Shown: in pieces, positions 44,501 to 51,395 of the stretch | Layout: each line of letters opens with the position of its first letter | How positions within the stretch are numbered: position 1 is the stretch's first letter | From: Caprimulgus europaeus | Taxonomy: Eukaryota; Chordata; Aves; Caprimulgiformes; Caprimulgidae | Direction of reading: 5' to 3' | DNA: 64,000 bases | Assembly (NCBI GenBank): GCA_907165065.1 | Contig: OU015533.1 | Span: 186,001-250,000 of the forward strand | The notes under the pieces: model-generated | Told to the model about the DNA's origin: nothing | Databases searched by the model: none | What the model saw: the letters and a program-made list of their open reading frames with translations, nothing else | Translations under genes and position numbers: made by a program

Positions 44501-47500
44501 CGATGGAGATTGTGCTGGAGGCGGAGAAGGCAGTACCAGCTCTCTAGAGCGGAAGAGTGACAACCCTCTAGATATAGCTGTAACCAGGCTTGCTGACTTG
44601 GAGCGGAACATAGAGCGAAGGTATCTGAAGAGCCCCTTAAGTACCACCATTCAGATCAAACTGGATAATGTGGGCACAGTTACTGTCCCTGCTCCTGCAC
44701 CATCCATTAGTGGTGATGGTGACGGGTAGGTTATTGAGATTAACTTGAAAAATTATTGTGCTTCTTTGCTAGTTGGAGCCTATTTTCTTATTGCCTGTTA
44801 TCTATGTACTTTCTTGTATGTCTGTGATCCATATGGATCATGTTATTCTGCATGATGCTTTGTAAAGATATTTTTTGTTACGTTTGTTGATAATCTTGCA
44901 AAGTTATCTTACATTTAACTGGTTGTGACTAAGCTTTGAGGCACGTAGCCACAGTCTGTGCACTACATGAAATTTAGTTGCTTAAACCTTATACTTATTG
45001 GCTGTGTACGTTTTGTCATTGCTTGGCTTTCAATGTGATAATGATTGTTCCACGTTTAAACATAAGCAAACATGGATGTGACCTACTTAATTTCTCTGTA
45101 TTTCAATGCAGAACTGAAGAGGATATTGCTCCAGGGCTAAGGGTATGGAGAAGGGCATTGTCAGAAGCGCACAGTGCTGCACAGGTAGCTCTGTGCATTC
45201 AGCAGTTACAGAAATCAATAGCATGGGAAAAATCTATTATGAAAGTTGTAAGTGTTTTTAATTTTTTTTTTTAAATACTGTAACTAAACTATTTTTGCTA
45301 TATCCTATTTTCCCACTTTAGGCGTTTTAAGACACTGTGGTTAATAATGCATTTCTTATCACTGCATGTAAATACAGTTAAACTCTACACTGTGCACAGA
45401 TAATACAAGCCTAATGGAAAATATTTTCCCTTGTTTGCCAAATTCAGCATCCTGAAGGTCCCAAGATAAAAAGCCCCTGTAACTGGTTGCTTTTTTTGGT
45501 AATTACCTGTTGTTAACATTTAGGTAAAAAAGAGTAATTTCTGGCTCCACCTGATGGAAGATACTCTGATGAAATATTTCTGATCTCATCCGACACATAA
45601 ACTTTATGGAGGTTCAACATCATGTATCCCAATTAAGGGCTTAATTTTTTGGAAAGCAGAGATGCTCCCAATGTGTGCCTTCCTTGCATGCACGCTTCTC
45701 TCATCTGAACATACAAATTGGGCAAGTGTATGAGCAAATAGGCTGAAATACCTCGCTTAAGTAAATCTGTTAACTGCATATGCAAAGAAGGCATGCAAAA
45801 TGCATGTGTCAAAATTTGCATAGACCTTTGAACTTTAAATTTCTGAAAACAAAACTATTATTACAGTAAGAGTCATTATGATGTTATTAATTATGGCCAG
45901 TGCTATGTAGTGAGTGGCAAAAGCGACTGTTCCATTTCTACCAGCCCTATACAGATTCTAATTACACCTGGAAAATGAAAAGATGAGTTAAATAAAAACT
46001 ATAGTGCATGGCTGTACTTTTGAATTTATATAGCTGTTGGTTTAAAGCTGTGTATTTAGAGGAAAAAGTTTATTAATTTAAGAGGAGCACCTGAAAAGGC
46101 ATTTGAATGTTTCAAGGTGTAGTAAATTATTATCCAGAAAAAATGTATAGAGTCATTCTCAATTTGATTTGAAATGTTCTAAAACAAAAACCAGAAAACT
46201 GATACTTGGTGGGGTATTAGTGGCCAGTACAGCACATCAAGTAAAAACAATCTTGACACAAAAGCTGGACGCCTTCCTGTGTGATCTCATGTAGGTGTTC
46301 CTGCTCTGGCAGGGGGATTGGACTGGATGATCTTTCAAGGTCCCTTCCAATCCCTGACATTCTGTGATTCTGTGATACCTTTAATTTCACATTAAACGTA
46401 AGTATTTGGTGAAAACATGTGGAGATCTTTAAGCTCCTGAAAAAGAAGTCCAAATATAGAAGAGTATCAAAATCACACAATGTACGTAAGAAAATGGACA
46501 ATACATTAAATACTTTTAACTTAGTGCAAATTTTAGGAAATGCTAGGATCATTTGTTTTGCCTTACTGAATTTGTTCATGGTGGCCTTTGGATAAGATCC
46601 TGACTGATTTTTATTTGAAAATACTGTCGTAGAATATTAATTATTTTTATGAAATAGCAAGTTATAGATGCAGTATGGGGATAAATGAACAGAAGATTCT
46701 TGAGATAGTATGTGTGGGCCAAGTGACTTTGATGGGTATAATAAGATACCTTTACTTCTCATGGACATTAATGAAATATAAAAAGTATTCATAGTTTTGT
46801 GTGCTGTAGGACACCTGTGTTATAATGAATTGTTTTTCAAACGTGTTCCCAAATCTAGCCTTTAGATTAGTTCCTCACTTACTGCATATATTCTTTTACA
46901 GATATGATCATTAGTAGACTCTGATTGTAGTAAAATGAAAGGGAAATAATTTTGAGAGTGAATTTGTATGTTTGGAGGGGAAGGGTAATTTAGGTGTTTT
47001 AAATTTTAAAAATTGAATTAAAGCCATTTTTTGTGTATTATAGTACTGCCAAATTTGTCGAAAGGGAGATAATGAGGAACTGCTGCTCCTTTGTGATGGT
47101 TGCGATAAAGGCTGTCATACCTACTGCCACAGACCCAAGATCACTACCATACCAGATGGCGACTGGTTTTGTCCTGCCTGCATAGCAAAGGTAACACTAA
47201 CCATAAAGGTGAAGTAACTTACAGTGACCTTTCTATAGATGTTAGAGTTACAGATCTACCAGTGATTTTTTCAATAACCATAACGGTCTGTATGTTTTAT
47301 GTTGGGCTATCTATAAATAGTTCTGTATTAAATAATGTTCCTTTTTCCCCACTTTGTAGCATTCTTGTTTTGTCATACTCCTGTAACGTTCTGTAGTTGG
47401 CTTGTAGCAGAGTTATGTATATCTTTCATATGTAGCTTTTAATCTTTAAATCAGTTGATCCCATCCCTGACTTTTAAAAAACTCTTTTCTACTTTTCCAT

Positions 47501-50048
47501 ATCTTGTAAATAATATGGTTGCTTGACCATGAATATACTATTCCAGCTGTGGTTGTATCAGTCTTTTAGGAATAGACACATATTAATCTGAAACTATGCC
47601 AGCCTGGATTGTTAGGAGGTACAGTTCTATTAATCTGAAGGTCAGGTGCTTTTATATTGTCACTAATAACAGGAATTTGTACAGCCTTACTTGACTTTAG
47701 AGAAGAGCAAAACCTGTCTGATACTAAATATTTCAATTGTTTTGGTGCTTCTGTTTCTCTGATCTTCATTGCTGTCTATCAATAACAACAGATGTTTCTG
47801 TAATTTCTTGGTAATCGCTTATTTCAGTTCTCTCTTGTAGGCAAGTGGTCAAACTCTAAAAATAAAAAAACTTCAAATCAAAGGGAAAAAAAGTAATGAA
47901 CAAAAGAGAAGCAGGAAATTAGCAGGAGATACAGAGGATGAAGACTCTGCAACTACAAGCATCTCCTTAAAAAAAGGAAAAACAGACACTAAAAAAAGAA
48001 AAATGGATGAAAATGTTTCTGTAAGCCAATTAAAGCAAGAAAATTTCACTGCTATTAAGAAACCTAAAAGAGATGACTCCAAGGACCTGGCTATATGCAG
48101 GTAAAGTGGCAAATACTAAACTTGGGTAAGTGTTGAACCAAGTAGTGCCTGATGCTTTTTCATCTGTGTTCTGGGGAACAAGAACCCTATTCTTTGTCAT
48201 GTAGCCCATACAGGTTGTGATAATCTGAGTGTAAAGGACTTAATGTGTGCATGCTGGGAGTCTCTCTTTATCGACATTGTTCTCAGCCTTGCACAGGGCA
48301 GAGAACAAAGTGCTTTCCTTTTATGAAGTTAACAGGTTGGCAGTACATGATGAATTTATGGAACAATGAAAAACTTCTATGAATATACGAACAACTTTAA
48401 AATATTAATTTAAAACCTTATTTTATTCAGCATGATCCTCTCAGAGTTGGAAACTCATGAAGATGCCTGGCCTTTCTTACTTCCTGTAAACTTGAAACTT
48501 GTTCCTGGTTATAAGAAAGTTATTAAAAAACCTATGGACTTTTCCACCATTAGAGACAAGCTCAGTAGTGGACAGTAAGTAAACTCATTGTAAATTTTAC
48601 TTTACATTTTAAAAATATTTAAGCATTGAAATACAGTACCTTTTTAAAAAAAATAGTGAAACTATTTTGATCTGCCTGCTCTGCCCTGGCTCTGGCATCT
48701 CTGATTACTTTTCAGTCAAAATAAAAATTCTTAACCGTATACTTTTGTCTTTGCCATATCTAAGTGAAATAGCATGTCAGGTGGGAGAACCTGCAGAACT
48801 GGCTAAAAAACAATAAAACTGGCAGGTCAAATGCACAAAATCCATCAACAGGAAATTATTTTTTTTTCCCTCATCTTTCCTCATTGAGACATCTTAGAGT
48901 TGTTAAATGTAGGCAAGAACCAACTGTGTGGGCTTTAAGCTAATGGAGTCCCTGTAGATAATGCAGCTGAGGACTGAATTGGTACCCCTGTTGAGGGGAG
49001 CCAGGTAATGTTCCAGAAACGGTGCTTAATAATTTTATAGTCCTAGAATTAGACTGCACAATTTCTTAAAAAAATAAAAAGACACTATATGCCTCTGCTC
49101 CCCTTCCCTCCTTGTTACATCCCTGTGCAATAATGACTCCCCACCAGCAAAGAAGATCTTGTCCTCCATAAAGATGGACCCCCTTCAGTGGCTGTCAGCC
49201 CCACACAAAGCAAGTTTCCTAGGATGACACAAGGGACTCTTAACCTCTTTGGGCATTTTCTTGCTTGAATCTGAGATTTAAATGTTCCACACATGCTCAC
49301 TGGTATCAGTAAACTTGTAACTTTAACTGCCTGTCTTTTTAATAATTCCTGTGAATAGTGGGACACTGTTTGGGCCATGTTTGTTCAGGATAACAAAAAG
49401 AATAACAAAGACAATGTTATCGGATTAATCTGGGCAGCCATTTTTGTACCTGATGGTTTGTGTTCTAAGTAAATGCAGCTGTGCTCAGTGCTAACTTTGA
49501 AAGGACTTGAGCCCAAGAATAGGTGCATAAATGGAAAATAGCCATAGCATTTTAACTAGAGAGCTGTTAAAGGGAAGATGGAAGTTAATTTAAAAAAACC
49601 CAAAACCTGTTTTCTAGTACAGGCTTGAAATTCTACCTTACAGTTTTCGAGGAAGATAACTAATTCAGTGAGTGAAAGTGTATGTATTTACTTCCACTGG
49701 TGTTCATTTTCTTGTTAATATTTAAATTGGAATTAAAAAATTAAAAGTAGAATTAATATGTAAAGCATTCATTGAATATTCTGTGGTTGGTTATAAATTC
49801 ACTGATATTAAGGTAGTTCTTTCTCATGGAGTTGAATGTTTTTCCCTTTTGATTCTCCATGTTCCAAAAATCATTCACCTTTTTCTTCTTTCAGGTACCC
49901 TAATCTTGAAGCATTTTCGCTAGATGTCAGGCTTGTTTTTGACAACTGTGAAACCTTTAATGAAGATGATTCTGACATAGGCAGGGCTGGCCACAACATG
50001 AGGAAGTATTTTGAAAAAAAATGGACAGAGATTTTCAAAGTGAGCTGA
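2357..50048 (+). CDS. BAZ2B: BAZ2B gene, coding part in 31 exons (5' end outside window)
   Basis: Bromodomain adjacent to zinc finger domain protein 2B is a nuclear chromatin reader of the BAZ/WAL family. Family knowledge: it associates with ISWI remodelers, its PHD finger reads the unmodified H3 tail and its bromodomain binds acetyl-lysine. Joined exons give an uninterrupted frame of 5,832 nt (1,943 residues plus stop without optional segments), against about 2,168 residues in human, so roughly 220 N-terminal residues lie upstream. Domain order seen: acidic Ser/Asp tracts, MBD-like (starts [13 protein letters not shown]), GRP AT-hook-like motifs, charged coiled coil, DDT, WHIM, PHD (C4HC3), bromodomain (WPF shelf, NCETFN). 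All splice phases match and every border is GT/AG. Introns shorter than about 1 kb without their own entry contain only AT-rich sequence that I do not recognise. Exons are numbered here from the window start. Confidence 0.97.
3231..3629 (+). CDS. BAZ2B: BAZ2B exon 2 (Gln/Ser-rich linker)
   Basis: Acceptor tattttgcag, donor gtgagc, 133 codons, phase 0 to 0. Encodes a Gln/Ser-rich disordered stretch including [20 protein letters not shown] and ending RSKR, very close to the vertebrate protein. No folded domain. Confidence 0.95.
3630..6046 (+). other. BAZ2B intron 2
   Basis: AT-rich intron of 2.4 kb with short TA-repeat patches near 4,770-4,795. No transposon or conserved ORF was recognised. 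Confidence 0.7.
6047..6656 (+). CDS. BAZ2B: BAZ2B exon 3 (disordered region plus Asp/Glu tract)
   Basis: Starts EQYKQTFP after acceptor ccttag and ends in a 30-residue run of mostly Asp/Glu followed by SDDSQS. 610 nt, phase 0 to 1. The donor gtggtt is weak at +3 to +6, and read-through would give 15 further codons before TGA. The exon 4 sequence completes the split Glu codon exactly. Confidence 0.95.
6657..7936 (+). other. BAZ2B intron 3 with GC-richer block
   Basis: About 6,760-7,160 is noticeably more GC-rich than its surroundings. About 7,290-7,680 is pyrimidine-rich and leaves an accidental 160-codon ORF (7,287-7,769). Neither matches a protein or repeat I recognise; the block may be an old repeat. 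Confidence 0.5.
7937..8230 (+). CDS. BAZ2B: BAZ2B exon 4 (acidic Ser/Asp tract and linker)
   Basis: Acceptor ttttaaacag, donor gtatct, 294 nt, phase 1 to 1. Encodes [20 protein letters not shown], then a Ser/Pro/Ala-rich linker up to the start of the MBD-like domain. Confidence 0.95.
8231..10507 (+). other. BAZ2B intron 4
   Basis: 2.3 kb, AT-rich. It holds one sense CR1 3' fragment near its start (8,338-8,541) and nothing else recognised. Confidence 0.7.
8338..8541 (+). mobile_element. CR1 LINE 3' fragment
   Basis: Typical CR1 3' end: cactggaacaacctctccag, a variant of 'ttggacagggtgctagacaa', 'gattggactggatggtcttt' and a terminal GATTCTGTGATT. Same orientation as BAZ2B, strongly 5'-truncated. 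Confidence 0.9.
10508..10568 (+). CDS. BAZ2B: BAZ2B exon 5 (start of MBD/TAM domain)
   Basis: 61-nt exon encoding [20 protein letters not shown], the N-terminal edge of the TAM/MBD-like DNA-binding domain. Acceptor gttttag, donor gtaggt, phase 1 to 2. Confidence 0.95.
10936..11044 (+). CDS. BAZ2B: BAZ2B exon 6 (MBD core)
   Basis: Encodes [20 protein letters not shown] followed by [16 protein letters not shown], the beta-strand core of the MBD/TAM fold. Acceptor tactctag, donor gtatat, phase 2 to 0. Confidence 0.96.
11319..11420 (+). CDS. BAZ2B: BAZ2B exon 7 (MBD C-terminal half)
   Basis: 34 codons, phase 0 to 0, encoding [20 protein letters not shown] then [14 protein letters not shown]. 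The Gly codon at 11,382-11,384 lies at a position where I remember Arg in human BAZ2B. I treat that as ordinary variation. Acceptor tttttcag, donor gtatcc. Confidence 0.95.
11421..15733 (+). other. BAZ2B intron 7
   Basis: 4.3 kb, AT-rich. It has a C-run followed by a T-run (13,967-13,999) and no recognised transposon or conserved ORF. Confidence 0.7.
13967..13999. repeat. Poly-C then poly-T homopolymer tracts
   Basis: A run of about 12 C, interrupted once by G, is followed within ten bases by a run of about 13 T. This is simple sequence, prone to length variation and sequencing error. Confidence 0.85.
15734..15944 (+). CDS. BAZ2B: BAZ2B exon 8 (MBD end, AT-hook-like motifs)
   Basis: Begins [20 protein letters not shown] and then carries two basic GRP motifs, [10 protein letters not shown] and [11 protein letters not shown], resembling AT hooks. 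It ends entering the coiled coil ([10 protein letters not shown]). Acceptor aattaaaag, donor gtaaga, 211 nt, phase 0 to 1. Confidence 0.95.
16103..16157. repeat. Three imperfect tandem copies of a 16-20-bp unit
   Basis: The unit TCAGTAAATGTATATATG appears twice, then a shortened TCAAATGTATATATG. The array lies just 5' of the large CR1 copy. Confidence 0.8.
16175..17705 (+). mobile_element. Degenerate CR1 LINE with ORF2 remnants
   Basis: Starts in CR1 ORF2 (gggggtctgctacaggccac). One open piece (16,393-16,875) contains [20 protein letters not shown] and further characteristic CR1 ORF2 residues between endonuclease and reverse transcriptase. In-frame stops follow (16,873; 17,131). The text reaches the start of the RT domain (ctacaggccagtcagtctca, 17,396). 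It then jumps over about 70 unrelated bases to a CR1 3' region (17,525-17,705), so most of RT is deleted or two copies abut. Same orientation as BAZ2B and not active. Confidence 0.88.
18558..18745 (+). mobile_element. CR1 LINE 3' fragment
   Basis: Contains ggaacaggctgcccagggaa and ggttggactctatgatctta and ends caattctgtgctgctctgat, a slightly altered CR1 tail. Sense orientation, 5'-truncated. Confidence 0.9.
19273..19365 (+). CDS. BAZ2B: BAZ2B exon 9 (coiled coil)
   Basis: Encodes [20 protein letters not shown] then [10 protein letters not shown], a charged helical segment between MBD and DDT. Acceptor ttgtaacag, donor gtaagt, 93 nt, phase 1 to 2. Confidence 0.96.
19489..19550 (+). CDS. BAZ2B: BAZ2B exon 10 (coiled coil)
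   Basis: 62 nt encoding [20 protein letters not shown] plus Q, phase 2 to 0. Acceptor tttgttag, donor gtaaac. Continues the Lys/Glu/Gln-rich helix. Confidence 0.96.
21164..21680 (-). mobile_element. CR1 LINE 3' fragment, antisense
   Basis: Begins acagaatcatagagtggttt (reverse complement of a CR1 tail). It then has 'accaagtccacctctaaacc', 'ttcctcacatccagtcttag', 'gcccttttcctcttgtcctg' and 'ctcagcctccttttctccag', all standard for antisense bird CR1. About 0.5 kb is retained. Confidence 0.92.
21724..21899. repeat. Inverted repeat, 44-bp arms, 88-bp loop
   Basis: The left arm 21,724-21,767 (gtttttagctgaaat... ...cagtagctaga) is the reverse complement of 21,856-21,899 with two differences. In the + strand RNA these give one G-U pair and one mismatch. 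The spacer is 21,768-21,855. The arms are not part of the adjacent CR1. Confidence 0.9.
22175..22557 (+). mobile_element. CR1 LINE 3' fragment
   Basis: Matches the CR1 3' pattern: caggatgatctcaccagtgt, aaatacccgaagggagggtg, tgtcccttccaacctcagcc, ending attctgtacttctgtaaa. Sense orientation, 5'-truncated, moderately diverged. Confidence 0.9.
22884..22949 (+). CDS. BAZ2B: BAZ2B exon 11 (coiled coil)
   Basis: 22 codons, phase 0 to 0, encoding [20 protein letters not shown] then LE. Acceptor cctcttgtag, donor gtaaag. Confidence 0.96.
23507..23572 (+). CDS. BAZ2B: BAZ2B exon 12 (coiled coil)
   Basis: 22 codons, phase 0 to 0, encoding [20 protein letters not shown] then IK. Acceptor atgcacag, donor gttagt. 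Confidence 0.96.
23573..24553 (+). other. BAZ2B intron 12
   Basis: About 1 kb. Apart from a CR1 fragment (23,930-24,189) it is AT-rich, with a TG/TA-rich stretch around 23,700-23,790. Confidence 0.75.
23930..24189 (+). mobile_element. CR1 LINE 3' fragment with internal deletion
   Basis: Starts in CR1 ORF2 end sequence (ggtggccagcaggactaggg, ctggtgaggctgcagctcga) and skips to 'gaggccttttccaaccttaa'. It ends with a tandem ATTCTGTGATTCTGTG tail, so several hundred internal bases are missing. Sense orientation. Confidence 0.93.
24554..24598 (+). CDS. BAZ2B: BAZ2B exon 13 (coiled coil)
   Basis: 15 codons, [15 protein letters not shown], phase 0 to 0. Acceptor tgtttaag, donor gttggt (weak). The next constitutive exon is at 26,062; a candidate microexon lies between them. 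Confidence 0.95.
24851..24883 (+). CDS. BAZ2B: Candidate in-phase BAZ2B microexon
   Basis: A pyrimidine-rich acceptor (tctttctaccag) precedes gagttggagaggcatagact..., encoding [11 protein letters not shown], then donor gtatgt. Length 33 nt, phase 0 on both sides, matching exons 13 and 14. A second donor (gtatgg) six bases earlier would give 27 nt. The peptide fits the charged helix. I believe a similar insert exists in some vertebrate BAZ2B isoforms, but that is from memory. Confidence 0.72.
26062..26127 (+). CDS. BAZ2B: BAZ2B exon 14 (coiled coil)
   Basis: 22 codons, phase 0 to 0, encoding [20 protein letters not shown] then AE. Acceptor gcttcaatag, donor gtgagt. The preceding 1.2-kb interval after the candidate microexon (24,884-26,061) is AT-rich with no recognised element. 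Confidence 0.96.
26775..26915 (+). CDS. BAZ2B: BAZ2B exon 15 (coiled-coil end)
   Basis: 47 codons, phase 0 to 0: [20 protein letters not shown] continuing to [15 protein letters not shown], the end of the charged helix before DDT. Acceptor tatttaag, donor gtaatc. Confidence 0.96.
27691..27945 (+). CDS. BAZ2B: BAZ2B exon 16 (DDT domain)
   Basis: 85 codons, phase 0 to 0. Encodes [40 protein letters not shown] and [20 protein letters not shown], the DDT helices. DDT is the family's fold for remodeler assembly. Acceptor cacttttcag, donor gtaaac. Confidence 0.97.
28496..28710 (+). CDS. BAZ2B: BAZ2B exon 17 (DDT end, WHIM1)
   Basis: Encodes [20 protein letters not shown] and [20 protein letters not shown], the latter fitting the WHIM1 motif. 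Acceptor atttttag, donor gtaaga, 215 nt, phase 0 to 2. Confidence 0.96.
28711..30078 (+). other. BAZ2B intron 17
   Basis: 1.4 kb with a 27-base poly-T tract at 29,635-29,661. No transposon or conserved ORF recognised. Confidence 0.75.
29635..29661. repeat. Poly-T homopolymer, 27 bases
   Basis: An uninterrupted T run directly after aaagc. It could be an antisense poly-A tail remnant, but no retroposed body is recognisable beside it. Confidence 0.9.
30079..30153 (+). CDS. BAZ2B: BAZ2B exon 18 (WHIM region)
   Basis: 75 nt encoding [20 protein letters not shown] then GKLRK, phase 2 to 2. Acceptor tttgacag, donor gtaagt. Confidence 0.96.
30980..31046 (+). CDS. BAZ2B: Candidate alternative terminal exon of BAZ2B
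   Basis: A strong pyrimidine tract and acceptor (tttaatgtatctcag) precede a purine-rich stretch. Spliced from exon 18 it stays open for 22 codons, rich in Lys/Arg ([19 protein letters not shown] near its end), to TAA at 31,044-31,046. AATAAA starts at 31,042, overlapping the stop. The product would lack the later WHIM parts, PHD and bromodomain. No expression evidence is available here, and purine-rich intron sequence could mimic this. Confidence 0.35.
34331..34419. repeat. Short inverted repeat, 12-bp perfect arms
   Basis: GTAGGATGGGAA (34,331-34,342) is the exact reverse complement of TTCCCATCCTAC (34,408-34,419). A smaller palindrome (aattac...gtaatt) lies inside. It may be the end of an old unclassified DNA element. 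Confidence 0.6.
35277..35520 (+). CDS. BAZ2B: BAZ2B exon 19 (WHIM/acidic linker)
   Basis: Encodes [20 protein letters not shown], then basic [13 protein letters not shown] and an Asp/Glu tract. Acceptor tttcaag, donor gtaggg, 244 nt, phase 2 to 0. It has a codon-repeat-like GAT run (35,413-35,430). Confidence 0.95.
35521..37423 (+). other. BAZ2B intron 19
   Basis: 1.9 kb, AT-rich, with a G/T-rich patch near 35,715-35,790. No recognised transposon. Confidence 0.7.
37424..37486 (+). CDS. BAZ2B: BAZ2B exon 20 (helical linker)
   Basis: 21 codons, phase 0 to 0: [20 protein letters not shown] plus K. Acceptor tgattatag, donor gtgaga. Confidence 0.95.
37487..38687 (+). other. BAZ2B intron 20
   Basis: 1.2 kb of AT-rich sequence. 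No repeat or conserved ORF recognised. Confidence 0.7.
38688..38832 (+). CDS. BAZ2B: BAZ2B exon 21 (WHIM2/3)
   Basis: Encodes [20 protein letters not shown] then [20 protein letters not shown], the signature WHIM2/3 motif of WAL proteins. Acceptor ttaaaacag, donor gtaaga, 145 nt, phase 0 to 1. Confidence 0.97.
38833..41071 (+). other. BAZ2B intron 21
   Basis: 2.2 kb, AT-rich. No transposon or conserved ORF recognised. Confidence 0.7.
41072..41736 (+). CDS. BAZ2B: BAZ2B exon 22 (long Ser/Pro linker)
   Basis: The largest exon seen (665 nt, phase 1 to 0). It begins with a Glu/Lys helix ([20 protein letters not shown]). A conserved patch follows ([20 protein letters not shown]), then [18 protein letters not shown], then a Ser/Pro-rich stretch ending ALSPLQ. 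Acceptor tacattttag, donor gtaaat. Confidence 0.96.
42275..42548 (+). CDS. BAZ2B: BAZ2B exon 23 (linker)
   Basis: Encodes [20 protein letters not shown] and onward to [13 protein letters not shown], 274 nt, phase 0 to 1, donor gtaagt. The acceptor is a tandem tag/cag. The second AG (exon from 42,275) keeps the spacing of the vertebrate protein; the first would add one Gln. Confidence 0.93.
42736..42891 (+). CDS. BAZ2B: BAZ2B exon 24 (WSD-like region)
   Basis: Encodes [20 protein letters not shown] then [20 protein letters not shown], a conserved WSD-type helical segment. Acceptor ttgatttag, donor gtatgt, 156 nt, phase 1 to 1. Confidence 0.96.
43367..43527 (+). CDS. BAZ2B: BAZ2B exon 25
   Basis: Encodes [20 protein letters not shown] and [20 protein letters not shown], ending ASASLQVK. 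161 nt, phase 1 to 0. Acceptor caaatacag, donor gtaaaa. Confidence 0.96.
44415..44725 (+). CDS. BAZ2B: BAZ2B exon 26 with two in-phase donors
   Basis: Encodes [20 protein letters not shown] through [11 protein letters not shown]. The donor at 44,621 (gtatct) gives a 206-nt exon. The donor at 44,726 (gtaggt) gives 311 nt, adding 35 residues that include [20 protein letters not shown]. Both leave phase 2 and fit exon 27. I recall both forms in mammalian BAZ2B. Confidence 0.93.
45112..45247 (+). CDS. BAZ2B: BAZ2B exon 27 (pre-PHD helices)
   Basis: Encodes [20 protein letters not shown] and [20 protein letters not shown] then IMKV, the conserved helical segment before the PHD finger. Acceptor caatgcag, donor gtaagt, 136 nt, phase 2 to 0. 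Confidence 0.97.
45248..47043 (+). other. BAZ2B intron 27
   Basis: 1.8 kb, AT-rich, with one short sense CR1 3' end (46,258-46,376). Confidence 0.75.
46258..46376 (+). mobile_element. CR1 LINE 3' end, very short
   Basis: About 120 bp: agctggacgccttcctgtgt, ttggactggatgatctttca, and a tail with tandem ATTCTGTG. It is complementary to the same part of CR1 as the copy at 538-980, and the two are closely related. Confidence 0.93.
47044..47190 (+). CDS. BAZ2B: BAZ2B exon 28 (PHD finger)
   Basis: 49 codons, phase 0 to 0, holding the entire PHD finger. Zinc ligands in C4HC3 order fall at exon residues C2, C5, C17, C20, H25, C28, C43 and C46, all present. Family role: binding the unmodified histone H3 N-terminus. 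Acceptor tattatag, donor gtaaca. Confidence 0.98.
47841..48100 (+). CDS. BAZ2B: BAZ2B exon 29 (basic linker)
   Basis: Encodes the Lys-rich linker between PHD and bromodomain ([20 protein letters not shown] onward, ending [14 protein letters not shown]). 260 nt, phase 0 to 2. Acceptor tctcttgtag, donor gtaaag. It contains several basic clusters that could serve nuclear localisation. Confidence 0.96.
48431..48574 (+). CDS. BAZ2B: BAZ2B exon 30 (bromodomain, first half)
   Basis: Encodes [20 protein letters not shown] and [20 protein letters not shown]. It carries the WPF shelf and ZA loop, with the tyrosine of PGYKK. Acceptor ttattcag, donor gtaagt, 144 nt, phase 2 to 2. Confidence 0.98.
48575..49894 (+). 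other. BAZ2B intron 30
   Basis: 1.3 kb, AT-rich, no recognised element. Confidence 0.7.
49895..50048 (+). CDS. BAZ2B: BAZ2B exon 31 (bromodomain end, stop)
   Basis: Encodes [20 protein letters not shown], then [12 protein letters not shown], whose FN asparagine is the conserved acetyl-lysine contact. It ends FKVS and TGA at 50,046-50,048. Acceptor ctttcag. Confidence 0.98.
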
Positions 50049-50444
50049 AGTTACAAGAACTCTTCTTGTCCTTTTTCTTTGTTTTTCTGTTTTGTTTTGT
50101 TTTGTTTTTTTTCATTAAATGAGGACTGATAAGACCAGCAATGTGAATTGTATTTACATGAAGTGCAAGGCACATACCTAAGTAATGACTGTTTTTTTTT
50201 TTCCTTTAAAATATCACAGAATTGTGATACTAGTTCTAAAGGCTTCACTCCTACAGCAACCATGGCCCCTTGGTTATTGGTTTTTGTGTTTTAACAAACT
50301 AATTTAGGTAGAACAGGGAAGCACACCCAAAGAATTTCAAAGAAAGGGGTGTAATAGTGCAATAGCAATCTAAAATATATCAAAACGCACTGAATATTCA
50401 ACCACCAGAGCTCTACTTGGGGAAATGGTTCTCTTTTCCCTTTC

Positions 50445-50450
50445 AATAAA
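50445..50450 (+). terminator. Early polyadenylation signal AATAAA
   Basis: Canonical hexamer about 400 bases after the stop, in tttcaataaatatc, followed by T-rich sequence. Use would give a short 3' UTR. Confidence 0.45.
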
Positions 50451-51085
50451 TATCTATTTTTCATTTTTTTACTTTGTAGTTTATTTTTTAGTGAATGTAT
50501 TTAATTTTATGAATTATTTATGATTATACAGCATTCAGAATCTTCGTTTTCTGTGAAAAGGAAGAATTAGAAAATTGCTTTAAATCTTGAAAATACAACA
50601 AGGAATGTTTTAAAATATAAAACAAAGCCAAGTAAAACTGTTTACACTGATGTGCTGTAAAAGCACTAAAAATTAAATCTTTACTGTAGAGTTACAAGTA
50701 CATTTATATATATGTTGCTGCATCACTTGTGTAGTTAAATTGTATTTCAAGACAGTGAAGAAAAATTGAGACATGTATATACTGTTCATTATTGTTTATA
50801 TTAAGTCTTGTTTTAAATATGTATGATGTGTACATATTGTTTGCAGACATTATTGTTTATGCCTTAGGAGGACGGTAGCATTTTATTTTAGTCTTAAGGT
50901 AATTACAGCTATATGGCTTGTACAGTAATTATCCTCTACCAACACTGTGGAGTCTCCTTAATCTTGGTAGTGCCTGCCTTTAAAACAGGGTGTAGGGGAT
51001 ATTAGTTTTCCATTTTTCTATTTTGTTATATAATTTCAAGCCACCACGGCCTCAAATTCAAGTATAATCATTTGTATCCATGTGG

Positions 51086-51091
51086 AATAAA
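51086..51091 (+). terminator. Polyadenylation signal AATAAA
   Basis: Hexamer in tgtggaataaaattgtg, about 1.04 kb after the stop. Confidence 0.6.
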
Positions 51092-51368
51092 ATTGTGACA
51101 ATTTCCTACGCACACAGTATTTTTTCATAGAAACATTTCCCTCCATTTGCCTTGCCACAGAAATAACAAAAAAGACATTTGTAACCACTGTGTTTTATCT
51201 ACTGTGTGTTGTGGTGGCCTGTCGAGGCAGATAGATCAGAATTTTTTTTGTACTAATGTAAGAGTACTTGAAGTTTTATTTAAAAGAAATGTTGTGGAAA
51301 GGTAGCATTCTTTTTTCTTTTCCTTTTTTAGGAGTGTTATTTTTCACTAGTATGTGTGGCACGGATAC

Positions 51369-51374
51369 AATAAA
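51369..51374 (+). terminator. Distal polyadenylation signal AATAAA
   Basis: Hexamer in gatacaataaaagactg, followed by a CA-containing cleavage-like site and a T/G-rich stretch. Confidence 0.65.
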
Positions 51375-51395
51375 AGACTGTTTTGCAAACCAGAT

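Larger units (their letters stand above)
50049..51395 (+). other. BAZ2B: BAZ2B 3' UTR
   Basis: AT-rich trailer of about 1.35 kb containing three AATAAA signals (50,445; 51,086; 51,369). The last, followed within about 20 bases by a probable cleavage region and U/G-rich sequence, is taken as the main end. The end coordinate is inferred. Confidence 0.75.
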
